From: Anopheles merus
Lineage: Eukaryota > Arthropoda > Insecta > Diptera > Culicidae
DNA: 64,000 nt
Direction: 5' to 3'
NCBI RefSeq assembly: GCF_017562075.2
Contig: NC_054085.1
Span: forward strand, 682,001 to 746,000
Shown here: positions 38,217-47,982 of the stretch, in pieces
How the letters are laid out: the number at the start of each line of letters is the position of its first letter
How positions within the stretch are numbered: the stretch's first letter is position 1
Made by a program: the position numbers and the translations under genes
Notes under the pieces: generated by a model
Seen by the model: only the letters and a program-made list of their open reading frames with translations
The model's database searches: none
What the model was told of the DNA's origin: nothing

Positions 38217-38323
38217 TTAGATAACTTTTGAAAAACATGTCGTAAGCAATGAAAAATTTCATTTACATTGGAAATTGACTCGGAACCCCTGTAATACCCG
38301 ATATGAGATTTGTTACTTCTTCT

Positions 38324-38660
38324 CTCACAATCGAGTCACATAATAGCCGTTGTTAATTATTATTAACGACCTATTCGCTCGCAAGGTGTTGTTCCCAGTA
38401 ATTATCGATAGAGGGCTACACGGCCCGCGTTTAGTGTGGTTAACGTTCAACACTGATCGGGCCGAGTATTCCCGAACGCTTACGATCGAAGCTACAGGAG
38501 AGAACAAAGTTCATTCTTTCTCCTAAGCCCGAGACAAACGATGGATTTTTAGCTTCGCAACTAAAAATATCGATGCATAAAAAACGCTTGTTTTAATAAA
38601 AACAATTTACTTCGGCTGAAAGAAAAAATCATGTTGCAGTGTGCAACAGCCGTGATAATC
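38324..38660 (+). ncRNA. Diverged fifth copy of the structured core
   Basis: This aligns over its whole length with the core at 28738-29053 but with many substitutions. Shared blocks include gttgttaat-tattattaac, ggtgttgtt, gcgtttagtgtgg, cactgatc, attcccgaa, cgatc-aagct, aaacaat-ttac, and an unchanged TGTTGCAGTGTGCAACA (38632-38648). Kept stems are GTTAAT/ATTAAC (38352-38367), ACACG/CGCGT (38418-38430, one mismatch, and one A-T pair changed to G-C on both sides), TTGTTTT/AAAACAA (about 38588-38605) and TGTTGCA/TGCAACA. It is far older than the tandem copies, so the core existed here before the recent duplications. Confidence 0.4.
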
Positions 38661-39020
38661 ATTGAATGTAGAATCTTAAAGTTTCTATAAATAATCATGT
38701 TCATTGCAATCATTCAGGAAATGGCTAATATGAACAACGCACACTGAATATCACTCTTTTTTAAGAAAACACAGTAATTTGGATAGAACGTGAATTTATC
38801 ATACATCTTGTAACGATATTTGCATTGCATTTGTTTACGTTTGAACACTTTAAAAATAAAAATGGCCATAATTGAAGTAAATAACAGTAATGAGAAGCTG
38901 AATAATGCTCATATGAATAACAAACTGGTAACTTACTAATGGGGCTAGTTAACTTTGAAAACTCTTCCCAAAGGGTCAAACTCATTAAAACAAAATACCC
39001 TCGGGTACACCGTCCATTCT
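38661..39020. other. Gene-free spacer between module S copy 5 and module M copy 3
   Basis: Unique AT-rich sequence without recognised repeat ends. A short weak similarity to the tail of module S (frame with ataaataatcatg) cannot be supported. Confidence 0.4.
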
Positions 39021-40064
39021 TCTTCTTTTGCTGTTTGCGAAAATGTATACCATTCTAACGAACAGCTACGAGTAGAAGATAGAGAGACAGTTGAAGAGTC
39101 ACGCAAAAGACGCGCCCTGAGCTATCCTTTAACGAAGCATAAAAATAAGAGCCCATTTTAAGCATCAACTTCGCACGAAGATGTGCAGTGATTGCTTCGC
39201 ATTGCAGTGGAAAAGTGGCCAAACTCTTTAGCCGACGATGAAGATTATGAAGAGGTGCTTCTCCGACATATCTGTATTTACCAAGTATGGAAACTATGTG
39301 GGAACAAAAAAATGTGTATCTGTGTATTTTTGCAAGATGTACAGGCGGTCCCCGAGATACACGGTTAATGGGGACCGGCCGCAAAATACCGCGTATCTCG
39401 AATTTCCGCGTAAGTCGAATCTTGTGATTTCCAGCCAAAATATCACTAATTTTCGTGCAATTTTGCAAGTAGGGGTGGTTTTAGCCACCAAATTAATTAT
39501 TTGATATGTTTCTAATGAATTTAACAGTTTTAAACCTTTTGAAATGGTATTTAACATTCGATCAATACGGAAATTATTTGGTATTTCACAATGGATATGT
39601 CAAATCAGTACAATTTGCTCAAAGATCTGTCAGATTTGGAAAACCGCGTATCTCCGAATCCGCGTATAAGAGGTACCGTGTCTCTCGGGGACCGCCTGTA
39701 TATATTTATGTATGTGTGTATGTATGTATGTATGTATGTATGTATGTATGATGTATGTATGTATGTATGTATGTATGTATGTATGTGTGTATGTGTGTTT
39801 CAGATAACATTTGTTTCAGTGATGTTCAGTTCAACATTCAGTATTTTACCGAGGTACGTTATTTTTAAGCTCCAAATACATCCGCGTAACCCCGCGTTAT
39901 AGGAAGGACTTTTAAACTTTTGCAAATAGCGGTTTATTCCTCGTGTGACACTTTTTGTAGCTAATTTCACCGATTTCGCACATACAGGGTTTTCGAGATA
40001 AATTTGACAGTTTCTGAGGGAATAGGAAAGGATTTTTTATCAAATTTATGTTAAATATTAAAAC
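39021..40064. repeat. Module M, copy 3
   Basis: Starts at ttcttttgctgtttgcgaaa without the ataacactttctc repeats of copies 1 and 2. It is otherwise almost identical to them; one difference is seen near 39827 (gttcagttc for gttctgttc). It runs directly into the rest of the mariner-like element at 39985-40646, so this copy preserves the ancestral right boundary that copies 1 and 2 lost. Confidence 0.9.
39340..39700. mobile_element. TA-flanked MITE in module M, copy 3
   Basis: The same 357-bp element as at 33622 (body 39342-39698) with the same TA flanks and neighbouring GTAT array (39709-39797). Confidence 0.87.
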
Positions 40065-40276
40065 AAATCTACAAAGTTTAGCTTACCATGTTTGCCGCAT
40101 TTTTTTATGGCCGCAAACACGGCCTTTATTCTGGCCACCAGCTCCGCTTTGGTATTGCAGGACGCCCTGTTGGTGTCCCGCTCAACTGTGCCCCACACAA
40201 AGTAATCCATAGGATTAAGGTCAGGGGAGCTGGGTGGCATTCGTATGACCGGCACGAACCATCATAACACACGTTA
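40058..40276 (-). pseudogene. mariner/Tc1-type transposase, C-terminal fragment
   Basis: The - strand frame holds the motif PPSSPDLNPMDYFVWG followed by a helix-rich end (residues ...TKAELVARIKAVFAAIKKCG). This is the typical C-terminal catalytic region of mariner/Tc1 transposases, where SPDLNPxD carries the last acidic residue of the DD(E/D) triad. Reading upstream, WFVPVIR is preceded by a stop codon, and the N-terminal DNA-binding part and first two catalytic residues are absent. The stop lies at 40058-40060, close to the left terminus as expected. This is a dead remnant. Confidence 0.85.
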
Positions 40277-40320
40277 CGCGCTTGTACAATTCAGACGGGT
40301 TCCACATATTTAGGGAACTA

Positions 40321-40549
40321 GACATTTTTTTGGGCCGGTCTGGTGGTACAGTCGTCAACTCGTACGATGTAACAACATGCCCATCATGGGTTCAAGCCCT
40401 GAATAAACCGTGCCTCCATATGTAGGACCGACTATCCTGCTATGGTAATAATAAGTCACTGAAAGCCAAGCTCACTTCACTAGTGGGTACAGGCAGGCCT
40501 TGACCGACAGCGGTTGTTGTGCCAAAGAAGAAGAAGAAGACATTTTTTT
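40321..40549 (+). mobile_element. SINE200-like SINE with perfect target duplication
   Basis: The body is 40332-40538. It runs gggccggtctggtggtacag, caactcgtacgatgtaacaa, box B-like catgggttcaagccc, gaccgactatcctgctatgg, aggcaggccttgaccgacag, and a gaagaagaagaa tail. It is flanked by GACATTTTTTT at 40321-40331 and 40539-40549. It inserted inside the mariner-like element and is therefore younger than it. The box A- and box B-like blocks imply transcription by RNA polymerase III when active. Confidence 0.92.
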
Positions 40550-40736
40550 CACTTGTTCGCACAACTTTTAGCAATCGAATGACATACCCTGAGACCCTGA
40601 GATATAAACCCAAAGGCCAGGTGTCAAATTTGTCTCGAACACCCTGTATCTGTCAAACATAGCAATCTGCATTTCGAATCAGACGACGCGGAACTCAATA
40701 GACTCTTTATTCTTCCTTGTCTCTCTTTTTCTCCTT

Positions 40737-40738
<2 letters not shown>

Positions 40739-40778
<40 letters not shown>

Positions 40779-40811
40779 AACGAACGAACGAACGAACGAA
40801 CGAACGAATGA
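40739..40811. repeat. Compound (CT)n-(CGAA)n microsatellite
   Basis: About 40 bases of pure CT run directly into an array of CGAA tetranucleotides ending at tgaacgacc. The frames across it on both strands (Leu-Ser and Glu-Arg runs) are artefacts. Confidence 0.92.
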
Positions 40812-41216
40812 ACGACCTGGAATGAATGGACCTGGTTTATGTAAACGCCTTGGTTCTTTATTGCGACGGGTAGCACGTTATTTTTATGAACACCTCATTA
40901 CAATTTGATTTTTAAAGAACCGATGAACCTTGATTAGAACTGAACCGAAAGAATCTTACGGTTCTGGTTGTTGGGGCACACCTCCACTATGAACGTTAAA
41001 ATCTGCAGCCGGTAGATTAACGCAAAATGCATCAATTAGTCAATAAACAAAAAGGAGTTTTGCTATAGTTGCCATTCATTACCAGTTGACTAAACTGCAT
41101 GCAAAAGAACCAAATTAATAAATAAAATCAACAATCACTAGCAAATCATTGACCATTTATCAATTTACCTTGAGTGAAAAAGCCTAAATGCCGGGCTACA
41201 TTGATCGTACTCCGTA

Positions 41217-41509
41217 GTGTAATTTTGATTTTCACTAGCGCATCTGGCGGCGGCTGGTGGAAGCTTTTTTGGTCATCAAGGGAATGGTCGCACCGGATCT
41301 CAAAATTAAGTAGTTTTTTCATCGTTTTTAATGCGAAAATGGCTGAAATACTTGCACAATATATTTATCTATCAATTACAAAGCTTTTCCAGTCCAGTTA
41401 AAGTAAAAAACATGGAAAAATAACATATTTTCTGGAGCGGCTCCAAATTGTTTAGCAAAATGCTTCGGTTAGCCGCCGCCAGATGCGCTAGTGAAAATCG
41501 AAATTACAC
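41217..41509. mobile_element. MITE with about 40-bp terminal inverted repeats
   Basis: The left end GTGTAATTTTGATTTTCACT is the near-perfect inverse of the right end agtgaaaatcgaaattacac. The match continues through agcgcatctggcggcggct. No clear target duplication is visible. Internal blocks (ttttttcatcg, cgaaaatggctgaaat, ttacaaagctttt) recur in reverse at 62333-62455. There is no transposase. Confidence 0.85.
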
Positions 41510-41682
41510 AAGACCTCTTATTTGTTTTAATTTATATTTTCTTTGGAGTACAAGTTTTCAATATGATCAGAGTTAAAAAACATTTCCCTGTGAATAATTT
41601 ATTTTATTACGCGATTGCTCACGATCATAGCACGACGTGTTTTTGTTATATCTAGCATATTGTGTTCAAACGTGCTCTGCGG

Positions 41683-41837
41683 TCATACCAACCTATACAG
41701 GCTTTCAATACTAATTCCGTAACACCCAGCCGGATAATCAGTCCTTGCTACGAGGGGACGGACCATTCTAGACTTGAACCCACGACCGGCATGTTGTTAA
41801 GTCGTTCGACCTGACGACTGTAACACTGGACCACCAC
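41683..41837 (-). mobile_element. tRNA-derived SINE, reversed, lacking its tail
   Basis: The reverse copy reads cctatacaggctttcaatac, gccggataatcagtccttgc, ggggacggaccattctagac, ttgaacccacgaccggcatg, gacgactgtaacactggacc. It lacks an AGA-type tail at its left end and has no visible target duplication. Confidence 0.8.
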
Positions 41838-42786
41838 TTGTTATTGAAAACTAATATCTGATAAATGATACCTAAATAAATAAATAAAATATTTAAATTG
41901 AATAGCACACATACATCTACTTAATAAATATCATGTAATTTATTATGTTCAAGATATTTTACGTCAAGCTGGATTCTATCCATACACACAATACAATGTG
42001 CTTAGCTGCTATAAAACGCTTCGAACGTTATTCGTAGTACTTAATTCTAATTATTTTAATTCAGCAGTTACCATAACTAAGACAACTATTTTTGGCAATT
42101 TATTTAAAATTGAGAAGAGATAAATAAAAACATGTTAATGTATGTTTTGTATGCACTGGTATTTTACGAATTTGCAAGTTTATTTCCAATTTTTTAAACT
42201 ATTATTACACAACCTATTACAAAAAAACGGATTTAGGGCCTCAATATAACTATAATAAACAACATAACTAGTTATACGATTAGTTGGAGGAATCCATTTG
42301 TGTTGCGCGTTTGTTTGATGCAAATTAAAGAAAAGTAACAGCGGTTTATAAATGGAATGAGCAGCATAATTGCTACTGACCGGGCTTCAAACTGTTCCCA
42401 AGTTGTTGGACTGCTGTTATGAAAGTACCAAATGACCTGTAATTAACAAGAAGGATACAAAGGTAACCAGACGCCGATCGCAATCCGAAACTATCAAAAA
42501 TTTGATTAGAAAACGAGCTGCATCACAGGCGCGCTCACACCAATCAGCGGAGAAAGGACTAAATTTATATTGTCGTTTTAGATATTGATCATTGAAAAAA
42601 AAATACATCAAATATATCAATATTTGTTATTTTAAACTAATTCACTTAAGCAATACGGCTAATTTGGAGCGTTCCTACTAAATAGAACAACAATAGAATA
42701 ACAATCAATTCACGAGACTTGTTTGGTAGCTTCTGCTAATTGAAACACTTTATACTTTTTAAACAGTATAACAGCATTTGTATTTC
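41838..42786. other. Gene-free AT-rich stretch
   Basis: No coding frame, RNA gene or repeat end was recognised. Confidence 0.4.
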
Positions 42787-42955
42787 CTTCTTCTTCTTCT
42801 TATTATAATTTTTTTTTTGAAGAAGAATGATTGGCGCAAAAACTGTTTTGGGTCTACATTTACCTGCTTTTCCTCGAATGGGCCATATTACCTATCCACG
42901 GTCTGTATGGGGCTTAAACCCATGACGGGAATGTTAAGTCGTACGAGATGATGAT
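42787..42955 (-). mobile_element. tRNA-derived SINE, reversed, diverged
   Basis: It begins ttcttcttcttctt, has a second gaagaagaatgattggcgc block, then a diverged body, and ends with cggtctgtatggggcttaaa, cccatgacgggaatgttaag, tcgtacgag. Only the 3' third aligns well with other copies. Confidence 0.6.
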
Positions 42956-43099
42956 TTTTATTCATGCGACCGGCAAATATGTGAGCCAATTTGCTCCTGC
43001 ATCTATATTTTATAGAAATCACCTGATTACAGAACCTTTCTAAGTGAAGATCACATCGGTGTATGATTTGATATCTTTGTAAATACATCAGACCATCGA

Positions 43100-43322
43100 C
43101 CGTGCGTTTCAAAGCAAGATATAAGTCGAATATCTTGATATAAATATTAAAGTTTGAGTAGTTTGAGAATACTGATAAATTTGAATGTAACGGATATCAA
43201 TGAAAAAATTAAAAAAAAACTCGCTTTTAGCAAAATGACAAATATAAACTGTCATAATTAAAATCGTCGTAATTGGGAATCGTCGTAACTCAACTGGGTG
43301 GTAAATTAAGGGTATCCTGTAT
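43100..43322. mobile_element. Diverged relative of the MITE at 21458
   Basis: Shared blocks in the same order are aaagcaagatataagtcgaa, tatcttgatataaa, agtttgag, acggatatca, aactgtcat, aaatcgtcgtaa and gtcgtaactca. Both terminal GTCCCCCGAG repeats are lost or degraded, so this is an old copy. Confidence 0.6.
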
Positions 43323-46160
43323 TCGGCTGTATATTGTAAAACTTTTTCATGTAACATGAATCAATTCATTTTCTTTAGTTTCTCAGCTATATGTTACTTA
43401 CATTCTGCTCTATGTTACTGTGAACATAAAGTATCCAGATACAAGCGAACATATAATAAAATGATACTTCAAATGGGTTCTACTTGTTTCTTCCCATTGT
43501 CTTTATCCTGCAGTATGCGTCCTTAAACAGTGACATTTATCCTTCATGCATTTTGTCACAAGATACTCTGAATGTCGTTTTGCAGCATATCCTTTTCGAT
43601 TGTGGAGAGATATTCAGAGGATACAGGAGACACATATAGTGCAAAATATGAAGCATTTACTATTCCAATGAAATAGATCGTTTGTACCACGTTTGCTCAG
43701 CAAATTGCAACAGAACGAGCGTTTGCAAACTTGGCACGCTACTGCGGTGCAGCCATTTGATTGAAAATAAGTTCTGATAAAGTTTTTCTGTTGTCGCACT
43801 TTTCATTTCATACGAGATTTCATCCTTCGTCGAAACACAAACATGCAGAGAATCGGTCTATTTTCGAAGGAACCTAATTTTTTAGGGAAGCTAACGCCGC
43901 ACTTTTTTATGCTGAGTGTAAACTCACAAAGTACTGTGTCGAACCTGCATCATTAGTGACAAATTGATGTTGTTGTTTTTCATACCATTTGCTTGATTGC
44001 TTTATTTTAACAAAAATATTTAAACGCTTATTAAGACACCCGGGTAATCGAAACACGCGCCGCTGCTGCAATACTGGATCATCTCATGGCAAGAATCGAC
44101 TTTTCGATTGCATGGTACTAAGAAGTCTATGTAGTCTGTATAAGCCGCCACGACATAATTATTTTAGTTTCAGCTAGAAAGTTACAATTTAAGCGATTTT
44201 TTCCTCAAATTAATTTCAAAATAGATGAAAATATTTAACTACGCCATGTCACAAAATGAGTACAAAGCACTCACTATTAAAGCTATCATGTAAAAATAAT
44301 GCTAGAAATGCTATTGTTAGCCGCCATTAGATTAAGAGCTGAAAGTAGCGATCTGTTGTATTTCCCCGAAAGTAAATTTGCTACGTCATCACTTTAGCAA
44401 ACATTTTGTAGTCAATTAGCAAGCACTATGCACGGCCAATGCAAACAAACCGAGGCGAAACCATTTCTTGAGTCTTGCGTTGGACAGTGTCAGCAACAAT
44501 AATCCCCACTATGGCCAAAGTTATCCCAATAATTGCTAACGTTAGCCTAATTAAAATTTATAGAACCTTACCAACCATTCCTACCAGCTTACAGATGATT
44601 ATAGGGAAGAAATACCAACAAGCCAGCTGTGCTCCGGTGCTGAAAATATTTCAGAAATATACATAAAGTATGCGAAGAAACACAAAACAAACATCAGTTC
44701 ATTGCACGAAGAAACGGGAAAGGCAAGTTTTGCCACATTCCAACAAACATAAACGCCCCTCTATATCATAGCATTGGACATATTTGCAGAACACATACCA
44801 TTCAAAGGACCTTTTGTGCCTGTGGCAGTGAAAAGATGGGCATAACTCCCACGGCTAATTAATTCCTTACGTTATAAACACCAATACGTGCAATAGAGAG
44901 CACGCTTATCGGGCGTTTGAAAATGGTGTACCAGTTACTGCAAAATCTGTGTTGTTGGACATACTATACTTTCCATGTTTTCCAAACTTATCTAGTGCAT
45001 GTGCAGGAAAAAGCACTATTGAAGAAAAACAATTTAAGATGTAGTTTTTGTTTAGTTAACAAAATACAAGGAACCTTCCTTTATTCGCACCTAAAGAAGT
45101 GGCAATAAGAATACTAAATGAAATACAGTGAAAAAAATGCCTGCGAAGCAAGGGGTGAAGTATCAAAAACGTATTCCCATCTAACTTCGAAGTCTGTACG
45201 CATAAGAGAACAAACTTTTGCAGCTACATATAAGATGCTAATTAATGAATACAAAACATCCTCTATCTAATTACATATTCATTGGCCAGGATGCAATTAA
45301 TGCTAATTACTTTTCTCTTTAATCATTACAAAATCGCGACGTTTTGACACCAGCACCGTGCACTTGACGGGATTTTAATTAAATAATTTCATCCCATACG
45401 GAATCAAATAAAGGAAGAAAATGCATCCCATCTGTATTCCAACTGAACTTAAAAATGAACAAAAATACTGGTACCCTAGAAAAATACTTCTGTTTCTTCC
45501 ATTTTATTTGCGAAGTTAAAATATTCTGTGCAGATGGTTTGATTATTATTAATAAATTATTTCACAAATGTGCTTTTTATCGAAATAAATCAAATGTCCA
45601 TGTCGATATGGTAATCTTTTATCTTCAACTCTTTATCTACCAGTATTATTTTATTTTTTCCAATTAACAATCCATCTCATCTGAAATTTTCCTTCACATC
45701 GCATACAATACAAATGCTCGAACATATGAACATGAGAAGCACACATGTGAGTTGATAACTCTGTTTAGCTTGTAGCATTAATGTTATGCTATGACCGATT
45801 TTCTCTTATCAAACCGATGCCGAATGCAGCATTGAGCTGGTTTTGCGTTTTACACAAGATATGATTGGATTATTAATAAATGTTATTCATTCCTTTTCGT
45901 TCAATCACCACGTTTCTACTGGCATGAGATTATGACAGAAGGCATTTTGTTTCATTTCGATAGACTTTGGACAGGGAGCCAATAACAATTACTTTTTTGA
46001 TGGTTTTTCAATACAACAACACAGGAAAACTATATCTCTTAATTTTATACAGAAAGGATAAAAAAATCTTTGGAAGCTGAAATTCACATTGCCATGAAAC
46101 ACTACTTTTATTTTTTCTTATATTTTTAACACATTTGTAAACTATACGCATTGTATAGTT
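43323..46160. other. Gene-free stretch upstream of LMO exon
   Basis: Short frames only, without recognisable motifs. No complete repeat element or RNA gene was found. Some of this is probably LMO 5' intron or promoter sequence. Confidence 0.4.
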
Positions 46161-46378
46161 CGAGCCGGTCTTGTGGTACAGTCGTCAACTCGCACGACTT
46201 AACAACATGCCCGTGATAGCTTCAAGCCCCGAAAAGACCGTGCCCTCATGCACAGGACTGACTATCTTGCTATGGGTAATCAATAAGTCTCTGAAAGCCA
46301 ACCCCAATAGTGGTGGTTACAGACCCCAAGCAGGCCTTGGCCGTTAACAGTTGTTGTACCAAAGAAAAAGAAAAATAA
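46161..46378 (+). mobile_element. SINE200-like SINE
   Basis: Order: gagccggtcttgtggtacag, tcgtcaactcgcacgactta, catgcccgtgatagcttcaa, gaccgtgccctcatgcacag, actatcttgctatgggtaat, aataagtctctgaaagccaa, caggccttggccgttaacag, and an accaaagaaaaagaaaaata tail. It lies 1.1 kb upstream of the first LMO coding exon. A short GCATTGT repeat on either side may be the target duplication. Confidence 0.85.
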
Positions 46379-46789
46379 GCATTGTGTCGAAACATAAATA
46401 AACAAAAAAATTGTCTTTAATTTTTTTCTCCATAATCTAAAACCGGAAACATTTTTCTTGTTTCAAAATAGCTGTAATTTTTAAAATACAATCAATCAAT
46501 CATATAATACAATTCAGGCAAACTATTTCTCAAGCGATCTGAAATCTTTCTATTATGTGAAATCTATATATGATTGACCATTTCCTTTGATTCAAAATTC
46601 CTGTTTTGCCGGCAATTTACAATCATCTCATCCTTAAACACACTCGGATCAGTATAAACAAGTAACACGGAATAAAACCCAAACACACGTTACAAAGAAA
46701 GACCAGAAAACGGATCAGGTCGTAATAAAAATTGCAATCATATTTCTGCTGATTGAAAAAGTTTATCTACATTTATGAATTTGTGCACA

Positions 46790-47060
46790 GAGACACCACT
46801 TGGAAGGGAAGGGTGCACCGTGGCCGAATCGAATTCAGGATAGTAGAAATTGATTTTCGGTCCGATACTGAACCGGATGAACGGAAAGGATGTCGCAATT
46901 GTGCTGTGATGGTCGTCTCAAAGTGAAATGCTGATTGTATTTGCTAAAAGAAGAAGGATGGAAGAGATAAGGATTGTGTGACACACGCACTTAACCTCCA
47001 TATCCTGCAACAACAGCCGGAACCGGATACGTACGTAACGTCCAGAAGATTGGAAACTGG
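46790..47060 (+). promoter_or_regulatory. Possible LMO proximal 5' region (weak)
   Basis: A locally less AT-rich block about 450-700 bases before the first LMO coding exon, with gtgcaccgtggccgaatcg, ccgatactgaaccggatgaa and caacagccggaaccggatac. Two ACCGGAT-like motifs stand out. I see no convincing TATA box or initiator. It might be a 5' untranslated exon, a promoter, or simply conserved intron. This is an inference from composition only. Confidence 0.2.
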
Positions 47061-47507
47061 TTGGTTGCAATTATTCGCTTGTAAGCATTTTAGTCAACCG
47101 GGGATTCAAGATATTCAGTTTAGGTAATTCGCGTTTAAACGAAATGGTTTGTGTGTGCTTAAACAGAACGTTTTCGATAGTCTTCGAACGTTTCGAGTAT
47201 TGAACAAATGCACATAAATAAGTAGAAATATAAGTTGTTAGAGTTTAACAAATGCCGTATAAAACCATTGTTTCATTTTTCATAAGTGATTGTTCCGTTT
47301 ACAAATAAAATAAAATGGAGCCGTTTATATTTTTTTAAACAGAGTGATTGTGAAAATTGCCATTATACTATAATTAGCGAATATAATATTCAATTTCAGT
47401 ACATAAATTATCAAAAAAATACATTAATAACAATCACTTAATTAATGACTCTCGTACTGCTTGATTAAAAGTTTTATATTTATAAAACTCCACTTATTCT
47501 CTTGTAG

Positions 47508-47982
47508 TGGAATCAATCAACGACCACACAATCAATGTACAGCCGATTCGAACTCACCATTCCGGCAGCGTGTCAGCAACAACAATGGGACACACGACAG
47601 TTACACCTAATACACCCGCCACTACGATCCAATCGTCGATCTCAGCCACTGCAAACCTGGTTGCCGCGACCGGCTTAGCCAAGGACTGTGCCGGGTGCGG
47701 GAAGCGTATAACCGAGCGCTTTCTATTGAAAGCACTAGATATCTTCTGGCACGAAGATTGCCTCAAGTGTGGTTGCTGTGATTGCCGCCTGGGAGAGGTC
47801 GGCTCAACATTGTATACTAAAGCGAATCTTATCCTATGTAAGCGAGACTACCTTAGACTATTCGGCACGACTGGATATTGTGCCGCTTGCAACAAGGTGA
47901 TACCGGCATTCGAAATGGTAATGCGTGCCAAAAACAATGTCTATCATCTAGAATGCTTCGCATGCCAACAGTGCAATCATAG
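47508..47982 (+). CDS. Bx: LMO exon: N-terminus, LIM1 and first half of LIM2
   Basis: The acceptor is ...cttattctcttgtag at 47507, and the donor is AG|gtacgg after 47982, splitting an Arg codon (ag + a). The exon encodes a Ser/Thr-rich lead, all of LIM1 and the first zinc module of LIM2. Translation past the donor would hit a stop at 48020, so the splice is required. Confidence 0.95.

Larger units (their letters stand above)
39983..40648 (-). mobile_element. Deleted mariner-like element with both termini
   Basis: The body is 39985-40646 (662 bp). Its left terminus (cagggttttcgagataaatt) and right terminus (aatttgtctcgaacaccctg) are inverted repeats, and TA lies outside each. The interior keeps only the 3' end of a transposase on the - strand (40058-40255) and a later SINE insertion at 40332-40538. 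Its left 80 bases were copied with modules M1 and M2 (34264-34345 and 36257-36338). Confidence 0.85.

Noticed and set aside
25428..40064. Direct repeats considered as a CRISPR-like array
   Set aside because: Repeat units are kilobases long with no short regular spacers, and the context is eukaryotic.
47554..47766. 70-codon - strand frame
   Set aside because: Shadow of the LMO coding exon on the opposite strand.
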